From NCBI GenBank assembly GCA_036897095.1, contig JAYMSP010003189.1:1-20719 (forward strand): a stretch of DNA of 20,719 bases, given 5' to 3'. Source of the stretch: Plantago elongata (taxonomy: Eukaryota > Streptophyta > Magnoliopsida > Lamiales > Plantaginaceae). Of the stretch, positions 13,468-20,719 are shown piece by piece. Within the stretch, counting starts at the first letter, position 1. Every line of letters begins with the position of its first letter. The notes beneath the pieces were generated by a model, which saw nothing but the letters and a program-made list of their open reading frames with translations, had not been told where the DNA came from and did not search any database. Both the position numbers and the translations under genes were made by a program.

Positions 13468-15925
13468 CTACGAAAGACTTCCCATGGCCTTGGCTTTCTC
13501 CCTTAGGATGAATTTCTGAATCTTCCCTGTGGAATTTTTTGGTATATCTCCAAACACAATGGTTTTTGGTGCCATGTAGTGAGGCAGAAGATTTCGACAG
13601 AACTCTATCATCTCTTGGGAGCTCGTCTCAAATCCATCCTTCAACTTAACAAATGCACACGGTGTTTGTCCCCAGTGATTATCCGGTCTTGCCACCACTG
13701 CTGCCTCAAGAACAGCTGAATGCTTGTACAAAACAGTTTCAACTTCCACCGTAGATATGTTCTCCCCACCGGAGATAATTATGTCTTTCGACCTGTCCTT
13801 CACTTCTACATATCCATCCTCATGTTTCACTGCAAGGTCACCACTGTGAAACCATCCACCAGCAAATGCTTCTTCCGTTGCCTTTTTGTCTTTCAGGTAA
13901 CCACTCATAACTGTATTCCCTCTCATCATGATCTCTCCTATCGTCTTCCCATCAGCTGGTACACTTTCCATGGTGATTGAGTCCCTCACGTCAACTTCCT
14001 GCAAACAGTAATGCCCAACGCCTTGTCTTGCTTTGAGCCTTAGTTGTTCATCGTGAGGCAACGAATCCCACTCAGGCTTCCAGAAGCACGATGTGCTTGG
14101 GCCGTGTGTTTCTGACAGTCCATACAAGTGAGACACTCTGAATCCGAGATCCTCAATCTTGTCAAGGACTGGTGGTGGCGGTGGCGAACCACCAGTCATT
14201 ATCTCAACTTTGTGAGGGAGTTGCTTTCGTTCGCTGAAATTTATGATCATGTTCAAAACAGTGGGTGCTCCACCCATGTGAGTGACCTGGTGAAGCTCAA
14301 TACTCTCAAAAATGTCCTTGGGTGAGACATGCCTCAAACAAACGTTAGTACCACCGATGGCTGCCAATCCCCAAACTAGGCACCAGGCATTGCAGTGGAA
14401 CATTGGTACTGTCCAAAGGTATGTAGGCATTGAGACCATACCGTGTATATTGGCGGTTGCAAGGGCATTCAGATACGCACCCCTGTGGTTATATACCACC
14501 CCTTTAGGTCTCGATGTTGTGCCAGAAGTGTAATTTACGCTGATAGGATCCCATTCTGTTATGGGATACCTTGGGGCGAACTCTCTATCTCCGCTAGCTA
14601 GCAGATTCTCATATTCATAAGTATCATCATGATCAGGGTTAGTAAGAGATGAACTGCTGCTGTATTCGGGGATAAGTATGAGAAGTGGCAGTTTAGCACT
14701 GTTTGCTGAGAGAAGATCAAGCGCGCCTTTAGCAACATCAAGCAATTGGTAGTCCACAAAAATGACCTTGGCTTCTGAATGCTGGAGCAAGGTGGATAAC
14801 ATAGCAGAATCTTGGCGTGTATTCAACGTACACAGAATGGCTCCAGCCATAGGAACCGCAAAATGCAACTCTTGCATTGCAGGTATATTCGGAGCCAAGG
14901 TGGCAACCTGGATGAAACATAATACTGGTATGAGGTAGCTTGCAACTCTTGCAAAACAACTGTAAACAAGCCTCCACAGTAAAATCTAAAAGTATCTGGA
15001 CTTGTTATGGATTTTGTATACAAGAGCAAGAGGCTAGGAAATGCTTTACATAAAAACATCTGAAAAGTGACAATCTTTTAATAACCCCAAATATAACTGT
15101 AAAGTGGAATGTTAAGCATAAAAATATTGGTCCCAACATAAAAGCTTTAAGGTAGTTATTCAGGTTCGTCAAACCTATCCTTGACTTTTTAGTTTAAATT
15201 TCACTAATCATCATCACAAATTCAAAACATATATTGAAACATCTGAAAATTTCTATGGCCCGATAACTTTATATTCACGTTATCAGGCATCGTGATTCCG
15301 CTGTTTAAATATAACAATTCTGATTGACGAATGTCAAATGTCAATAAAAGTATAATTTCTCTCTTTTTTTCAAATTTGAAGGGAGGCGAACGCTTACTTA
15401 AGCGGTTCAGTCCAAGTCCGTCATGTTTACTATATCAGTTCGTTTTATGCAAACACACAGTACAATCTAATATTTAAGCCCTAACACATTGCCAAGCTGA
15501 GACATAAATGATCACAATCAAACCAATACGTCTAAACGAAGAAAAAAAAACCGAAATTGGATGAGGAAAATTACCACGTCTCCACGAGAAATCCCCAATC
15601 GGTTCAAGGCAGAAGCGAGCTGTATGCACCTGGTCCTCGTCTGTTCCCAAGTGCATTTGAAGGTAGAAGCGTACAAAACAACAGATGTTCTGTCCCTGTA
15701 CACTTTTGCGGCCCTGTCCAAGAAGCTTATGGGAGTCAACGGGGCGTAATTTGCAGGGGATTTGACGATACCTTCAAGTGTTTTCCATGATTGAGGTTCA
15801 AGATTGTCTGTGAAATCGGAGAAATATCGATTGCGTTGGGAAGGAAGTAGTAGTAACTTATTCAACACCCACCCAGCTGAGACTGAGAGGGTGGTGTTGT
15901 TCCGGTGGCGGAGGAAATGGTTCAT
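13468..15925 (-). CDS. AAE2: AAE2-like acyl-activating enzyme (acyl-CoA ligase)
   Basis: Member of the AMP-forming ANL superfamily that activates a carboxylic acid as acyl-AMP and transfers it to CoA. Two exons, 15925-15575 and 14907-13468, with a GT-AG intron of 667 bp, join as GDV|VATLAPN into 596 residues; Arabidopsis AAE2 is about 600. The P-loop [11 protein letters not shown] is at 243-253, YGLSETHGP at 379-387, HSGD at 471-474, the hinge region [14 protein letters not shown] at 487-500, and the catalytic lysine in KNSTGKIQK at K579. The block [27 protein letters not shown] and the end AMGSLS place it nearer AAE2 than AAE1. The first about 38 residues are Arg-rich and lack acids, like a mitochondrial presequence; the C-terminus SLS is not a peroxisomal SKL signal. 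Related clade members act on short, branched or aromatic acids, so the substrate is not predictable. The gene looks intact. Confidence 0.95.
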
Positions 15926-16171
15926 GGTTGTTGCTACTCTGGACTAGACTGGTTGTTAGGAACTTGGATAATTAATATGGAGATCGTTATTTTGATCACA
16001 TTTATTTGTTTGCCCACAGTTAAATACTTCTAGTTGTCATCACTAGTTGACATTCCTCATCAAAACTAAACAAATAATTAATTTAAAAAATTAAAATTAT
16101 CATACGTTTAATAAAAATGATTATTCATTTAACATTTTTCAATTAAAATTAAACATATATCAACTATTAAT
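15926..16171 (-). promoter_or_regulatory. Upstream region of the AAE2-like gene
   Basis: AT-rich sequence upstream of the minus-strand start codon. The likely 5' UTR is short. No convincing TATA box or named element was found, and the region ends at the dispersed repeat. Confidence 0.35.
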
Positions 16172-16357
16172 GGCTAATTTCACATGCCCAACTAATGTGA
16201 AAATTAATATCCGATAATTATTCCGGTCTATCTACGAAAAGAGTGTTAATTTTATTCAAAAATAAAAGTGTCTTACAAATGTATAATACTAAATGTATAT
16301 AACATCCCTAATGATTACTTGGAGTTATGATAACAAAACAAATAAGGAATTAAAGGT
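16172..16357 (-). repeat. Dispersed inverted repeat, copy 2
   Basis: Reverse complement of copy 1 at 5590-5763, with the same conserved blocks in order. The pair lies about 10.4 kb apart in opposite orientation and brackets both intact genes. It has no coding content. Confidence 0.8.
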
Positions 16358-16689
16358 AAAATTATTAATGGTTTATTAGGGAAAAGAGCTATAAAAAAAT
16401 AAAAAATTACATAATAAACCGGTTCATTCTGATCGGAATCGGTGTTTACGTAAGTCCAACTACATTTTTTAGCTTAAGCTCCCTATCGGAGCTTGTCTCA
16501 AGCTGAAGCTCCAATCTGAATTGACAGCTCCACCAAACATAACACTGAACTACTCTGGCTACGAGAGCTCTAGTATAATTGGGTTGATTTATTTTTATGA
16601 ATAATATTAATTTTGTTTTTGATGGACTACTTTGTAGTTACTTATAATATTTTGGAATTAATTTACAACATGTTTAATTTAAAACACTC
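16358..16689. other. AT-rich DNA with AGCTCC-type inverted motifs
   Basis: Around 16475-16535 the phrases AGCTCCCTATCGGAGCTT and AAGCTGAAGCTCC form short inverted repeats, ending in CTCCACCAAAC, a texture typical of small hAT-like non-autonomous elements. No boundaries were found. The rest is AT-rich without a gene. Confidence 0.4.
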
Positions 16690-16932
16690 TTGTGCGTTTA
16701 GTAAATATAACTCACGTCCGTTTCTATCATTCCATCAAGGTTGATAAGTCAAAAAGGAGATATTATACATGATATTAAAGAGAAAAAAAAGAAGAGAATA
16801 GATATGCTTATTAATTAAATAGTATTGTGCATGTAGTAAATATGAATCACGACCCTTCCCGCCAAGACTTTCACCAAGATGAATAAGTGAGAGAGGATAT
16901 TATACAAGAAAATTAAATAAAAAAGATGAGAA
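16690..16932 (+). repeat. Tandem duplication, period 135 bp
   Basis: Copy 1 (16690-16796) and copy 2 (16825-16932) share TTGTGC..TAGTAAATAT..CACG, AATAAGTGAGAGAGG or its variant, GATATTATACA and a purine-rich end, in order. They are diverged, with many substitutions and small indels, so the duplication is old. No coding frame spans it. Confidence 0.75.
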
Positions 16933-17151
16933 CATAGCATTTATAATTTCCAATTGAAATTCACAAATTTTTATTGCTAACTTTAGTTTCTTTCTTTCTT
17001 TGCCCGTGTAAAAAATAAAAATAAAAAATTTATAAACACACACACACGCACACACACATATGTATAGATTATCAGTAATTGCATATATATAGGCGAAGAA
17101 TAATATTCCTCGTTCATACACATCATAAATACAATATTCATTACTTTTTTT
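16933..17151. other. Downstream region of the B3 pseudogene
   Basis: AT-rich, with a short CA microsatellite at 17036-17060. It would be the 3' flank of the minus-strand B3 pseudogene. No other feature is seen. Confidence 0.4.
17036..17060. repeat. (CA)n microsatellite
   Basis: A short CA repeat with one CG interruption. Confidence 0.9.
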
Positions 17152-18047
17152 CTACGAAAACCTAACGTACACATTTTTTGGGTGGAAAATATCATCAAAC
17201 TCACAAATGCAAATGTCATCTGGAGTGAGCTTATTTAAGCTACGCAACTTATTCCACCCCCGGGCATATATTGTCCTTACATCAATTCATTGATGTAATT
17301 CGGAGATGAATGTGCGACCTTGAGGATCATGCAATGTCAACTTTGAAGGAACTATTAATCCTCGATTCCCATACAACTCTGTAGGCACATTCTGCAACAT
17401 AAAATGTCAATTAACTCAACTTTCGATTTATATTCAGATTACAATAACAATGATAAAAATAGAAAATGAAAACTACCCAAGAGTAACTTACACACTCATT
17501 CATCCTGTTACGATTATACCTCGGCACAAAGTATGCTCCATCAGGTCGACGAATTGATCCATCGTAAAAAATGTTACCTCCCAACCAATCAAGCCTTATG
17601 CGTTTGATTGGTTGTTCACCAGCATCTGGATATTATAATAACAATAAGTAGTAGTAGCAGCAACAACATTAGAAGAAACAATACTAAGTAATAGCTAAAT
17701 GGGCATAAAAATTAAATAACAACTTCTGATACATGTAAAATTAGAGATCATGGAGTGCACGTTCTCTCAAATTTGATGCTGCTTCTCTAGGCTTCTTGAA
17801 TCCGATACCTTTATAGTCGCATCCATTAAAGCCATAGATTTTGACATCAAATAGCCCAACACGGGTATATTGAAACCTTAGTAGATCATGCATCTCCAGA
17901 TAATTCTCACTCACAAAAAGTTTCCCAACAGAAAAAAAAGAATCATTGATTCTGAACTTTTCCAGTGCAAACCGGCCAAATGTTACCGTGCTTGTCTTGA
18001 ATGTTTACCGACTTCGGTAAATCAAGTTGGATGTGCGACGAAATTTT
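17152..18047 (-). pseudogene. REM-type B3-domain transcription factor pseudogene
   Basis: Remains of a protein with two plant B3 DNA-binding domains. Domain 1 (18047-17809) reads SSHIQLDLPKSVNIQD and GNIWPV, then shifts frame at about 17969, where one extra T in a GTTT run breaks WPV|ALEKF, and continues as SVGKLFVSENYLEMHDLL and VGLFDVKIYGFNGC. A phase-matched donor at 17808 and acceptor at 17626 lead to domain 2: 17625-17492, a 100-bp GT-AG intron, then 17391-17152 with NVPTELYGNRGLIVPSKLTL and DPQGRTF. An in-frame TGA at 17289-17287 interrupts it, then ARGWNKLRSLNKLTPDDIC and CEFD, ending with TAG at 17154-17152. The order LPK...GxxW...F..N.L...D.L.F is the B3 signature. REM proteins are plant transcription factors often active in reproductive meristems. 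The 5' exon is not found. Two lesions make it non-functional as read. Confidence 0.82.
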
Positions 18048-18751
18048 CTATATAAACAAATAGTACAATCATTTAGAGAATTGCATATGAATACAAAAAT
18101 TTCAAATATCCAAAATTGTTATAAACAAAATAAGTTGAAGGAATTCATAACTAAAATAAGATGAACCCACTAGAAAAATAATGCGAAGAACACACGTCAT
18201 AAGATATATATTACACCTCATATTTACTATTTAGAAAAGGCTTCAGTGATTTCAACTTAATCCACTATATAACCATAACGTTTCCCCCCAAGGCCCCAAC
18301 AAATAGATGGAAGTTTTTATAGTACGTTGTGACTACATATTCAAATTTTATCATCTTATAAATATTTGTATTTGCACAATGCATGTTATTACTTCAAGCC
18401 TTCTCCAACAAGCTTCTCCATTGGTTAATTTTGTTCACGTTGAATTCGCGTATTACTCTTATAATATATGACAAAAATCCTAAAGAAACAGTTCTCATTA
18501 AAGTGCATAGCTTAAGGCGTTTTTTATATAATTTTGTTCAAAATCGCTATATATTAAAAATAATACATGGATCCAACATATTGTACAAGAGGAGTTTTGG
18601 CCAAAACAGAGATTATTACTCTATTTATTCAGCATCTTTGCTTCCAGAATAAACAATTTTATCCGTCCATTTTGTGTTCTTATTCAAGTTTCTATTTTTT
18701 ACCAAGTAGGAAATCTAGTGGAAAAAAAAAAAAAGAACTATCACAAAAGAC
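18048..18751. other. AT-rich DNA, no gene recognised
   Basis: This lies upstream of the B3 pseudogene. Open frames at 18383-18652 and 18567-18758 are AT-rich, have no domain, and run opposite to the pseudogene. A missing 5' exon of the B3 gene could have been here, but no matching residues were found. Confidence 0.5.
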
Positions 18752-18872
18752 TATTTGAGAACATAATTTTGTTTGAACGGCTAAAAGGGTGACTCGAACC
18801 CCGGACCTATTAGTTGGAGGTGAAACGTGTTATCAACTGGGTTGTGCTCCGTTATCTTATTTGAGAACATAA
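18752..18872 (-). mobile_element. tRNA-derived SINE, copy 2, with target-site duplication
   Basis: The element body is 18767-18857 on the minus strand. The B box reads GGTTCGAGTCA (18800-18790) and a degenerate A box ACAACCCAGTTG (18845-18834). The 3' end on that strand is CCGTTCAAACAAAA. The perfect 15-bp duplication TATTTGAGAACATAA flanks it at 18752-18766 and 18858-18872, which proves a retroposon-style insertion and fixes its ends. The body matches the copy in the helicase intron, including the block CACCTCCAACTAATAGGTC. Confidence 0.93.
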
Positions 18873-18888
18873 CAACTAATAGATCCTA

Positions 18889-19003
18889 ATTGGTATTCTA
18901 TTAATCTAGATCCTATTTAATAGAATACCAAAAATTAATCTAGACTATTTGGTATTCTATTAATCAAGATCATGTAATAGAATACCAAAAATTATTCTAG
19001 ACT
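18889..19003. repeat. Two tandem hairpins
   Basis: Each unit has arms TTGGTATTCTATTAAT and an inverted TTAATAGAATACCAA (unit 1: 18890-18905 with 18917-18931; unit 2: 18949-18964 with 18975-18988), separated by a loop of about 10 bp containing AGATC. Both are followed by AAAATTA(A/T)TCTAGACTAT. The unit is therefore about 58 bp, repeated twice with few differences. Confidence 0.8.
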
Positions 19004-19559
19004 ATCAATCTAGATTCTATATTTTGAGTAAATTGGATGGGTGTAATTATTTGATTAAAACTTCACTACCATCTCAAAATGGGAAATCAAATAAAGATTA
19101 GTTAGAAGAGGAAAATCGTAAGGTCCGACAAAATTCCTCGTCTTCTCGAAAATTTAATAAAATATTAGTTTTATTATTTCGAACGAGTAGAAATATTTCG
19201 TTAACTATAAAATTATTCCCTATATAAGTGCCTGAAAAGTACTGCCCTTATCTATAAATGCTAGATATGTTCCAAGATACTTAGATTAAAGTTTCATAAA
19301 ATTATAATCTATTAGATAATAGTACAAAACATAGCGATTAAGTAGATTAGGTCGTATTTAGAATTTTAACGCCGAGTGGATTCGACGTTAAATTGAAATT
19401 TAGTAATTTAGTAATAAAATAATAATAAAAATAATAAAATAAAAATTATTTATTTTAATTTTCCGATGGCTCGAGAACGACTTGAAAAATATCCGGGAAT
19501 CGATTTTCCATTTTTCCGGAATTTATTTGCGAGTCGTTTGGAAGCTAGAACGAATCAGT
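19004..19559. other. AT-rich stretch leading into LTR-like block
   Basis: No gene is seen. The sequence changes gradually from AT-rich to mixed near 19460-19560 and may include the unlocated left part of the LTR described next. Confidence 0.4.
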
Positions 19560-19884
19560 TGTATATAATTGTAGAAGGACGAGCCTACCCTCCAGCCCCT
19601 TTTTTCCTTTCCTTCTCATTAAGGCTGTTTTGGTAATTTTGCCCCTTTCTTCTCCAACAATCCGTCCAACCACCCGTTACTCTGTTTCTCTAAGCCGATC
19701 GATCGACAGCCATGTGCGGCCCGCGTGCAACGCCGCACCTCGACTGACGAGCGCCACCTCCCTCGTGGCCGCAGCAGTAACCGCGTGAAGAGGATAAAGA
19801 ACGAACGGAGGAGAGGCAGGCAACGTGGCCGTTTTCCGACCACGCCTTTCACCGCCCTCCCCGCCTTCACTTGGCCGCCATGGG

Positions 19885-19894
19885 CCTATAAATA
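19885..19894 (+). promoter_or_regulatory. TATA box
   Basis: CCTATAAATA is a near-ideal plant TATA box, with C/A-rich sequence about 30 bp downstream suitable as a start site (about 19915-19925). Confidence 0.6.
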
Positions 19895-20111
19895 CCGGCC
19901 TCTTCCCCGGCCCTTCACCGCACACCAAATTCTGCTCCTTCTTGCTCTCTCTCCTTGCCTCTTTGCGTCCCTCTCCATTTTTCCCAATTTCTCCCCAATT
20001 CCGGCCACCTCCGGCCGAATCCGCCACCACCCGCCGCCACCGGCTCCGATCAACCCCGCCACTGCCGAATACACCTTCTAGGGATAGCGTCGGTAACTCG
20101 ACCGAAATCCG

Positions 20112-20182
20112 GTAAGTTTTCTCGATCGGTTTTGATTAAATTCGAATAAACGAACGAAAAATTAATAAAATATTATTCGCAG
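20112..20182 (+). other. Intron-like segment in the leader
   Basis: Donor ATCCG|GTAAGT at 20112 and acceptor TTATTCGCAG| at 20182 enclose 71 bp of AT-rich DNA between GC-rich flanks. It fits a minimal plant intron in a 5' leader, but splicing is unproven. Confidence 0.4.
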
Positions 20183-20254
20183 TTGTCCCGCCTCGACCCC
20201 GCCTCGGCTATCGTTACGCTACCCGTCGCTCGACGTGCATTCGGTCAGTGTCAT

Positions 20255-20520
20255 ATTATTTTATTATTTATCGCTAATTATCGTTAGTTAATTAATTGTC
20301 ATAGTTAATTAATTACCGTAATTAATTATCGTTAACTAATTACCATTAGTCTTAATTAATATTTAATTATCGTTAATTAACGTTAAATATTATCGTTAGT
20401 ATTAATTAATTATCAGGTAATTAGCGTTAATTATTATAATTAATATTAATTAAGGGTTAATTATCGTTAATTACTTATTAGCATAATTAACCGATTAGTA
20501 GTAATTGTTAACAGTTAATG
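20255..20520. repeat. Degenerate TAATTA / TTATCGTTA repeat tract
   Basis: Dense variants of TTAATTAATTATCGTTA run for over 250 bp without regular period. No coding or RNA gene is visible. Confidence 0.7.
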
Positions 20521-20552
20521 TGAATAAATTATATTGTTAGCCTGTTAAATTA

Positions 20553-20615
20553 TTGACGTCGACTAGGAATTATACCGTTGTCTTGTATAAACGTCGACTT
20601 GTCGTCGACTAGGAA
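20553..20615 (+). repeat. Short direct repeat CGTCGACTAGGAA
   Basis: The 13-bp motif occurs at about 20556-20568 and 20603-20615, with a further partial copy ACGTCGACT near 20591. Part of the LTR-like block. Confidence 0.7.
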
Positions 20616-20719
20616 ACTGGAATATAATATTATTTAAGGATATTATACTGTTGGAGGTTGGGATATTGCTGGACAGACTTATCGTCTGTAGGTTGAATCT
20701 ATCTGTTAGGAGTTATACC

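Larger units (their letters stand above)
19560..20719 (+). repeat. Probable long gypsy-type LTR with GC-rich leader, cut by window end
   Basis: A GC-rich region (19560-20110) with TATA box CCTATAAATA at 19885-19894 is followed by a C/T-rich leader without conserved coding, then an intron-like AT-rich segment (20112-20182) and a TAATTA-rich tail. This texture is typical of long LTRs of Tekay/Del-type chromoviruses in plants, from general knowledge. An alternative is the promoter and 5' UTR of a host gene beyond the window. Open frames here (for example 19725-20081) are low-complexity Pro/Arg text in several overlapping frames and are not supported as genes. Confidence 0.45.

Noticed and set aside
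14128-14533. Plus-strand open frames
   Set aside because: They are antisense shadows of the AAE2-like exon 2.
18383-18758. Small plus-strand open frames
   Set aside because: AT-rich composition, no recognisable motif, no clear promoter, and the first overlaps the second in another frame.
19725-20081. 118-aa open frame rich in Arg and Pro
   Set aside because: Several overlapping frames on both strands are open here, as expected from GC-rich sequence. No domain is seen, and it overlaps the TATA box and leader.

Overview
The window is plant nuclear DNA, most likely from a eudicot. It is AT-rich, has introns with plant-type splice sites, carries decayed LTR retrotransposons and tRNA-derived SINEs, and holds two well-preserved genes whose proteins closely resemble Arabidopsis families. 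I saw no bacterial-style operon, CRISPR array, rRNA or functional tRNA. The species cannot be read from the sequence.

Layout. (1) 1-5170 is retroelement debris. It holds a decayed reading frame with nuclear-localisation-like basic clusters (592-1509), a probable copia-type LTR (about 2125-2514), a gypsy-like protease fragment whose active-site triad is broken (2490-3311), a GC-rich patch built on an 11-bp CG motif (3625-3770), and a second LTR-like block with G-box, TATA box and possible primer-binding site (about 4500-5170). (2) 5170-6550 is AT-rich, with one arm of a dispersed inverted repeat, a TA microsatellite and a GC-rich hairpin segment. (3) 6550-12919 is an intact gene for a UAP56-type DEAD-box RNA helicase: 11 coding exons, 434 codons, one GC-AG intron, and a SINE in its last intron. 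(4) 13468-15925 on the minus strand is an intact two-exon gene for an AAE2-like acyl-activating enzyme (596 aa), tail-to-tail with the helicase. (5) 15926-17150 is AT-rich, with the second arm of the inverted repeat and a 135-bp tandem duplication. (6) 17152-18047 on the minus strand is a broken REM-type B3-domain gene with two B3 domains, one frameshifted and one with an in-frame TGA. (7) 18750-19020 holds a second SINE with perfect 15-bp target-site duplications and a pair of tandem hairpins. (8) 19050-20719 is a GC-rich promoter-like leader with a TATA box, an intron-like segment and a TAATTA-rich tail, probably a long gypsy-type LTR running out of the window.

The helicase acts in nuclear pre-mRNA splicing and mRNA export, and the ligase in acyl-CoA formation. 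Nothing suggests that they work together; they are simply convergent neighbours. I found no convincing new biological system. The most useful observations are the exact exon model with its required GC-AG intron, the SINE pair, the B3 pseudogene that can be read through its lesions, and the inverted repeat pair flanking the two real genes.
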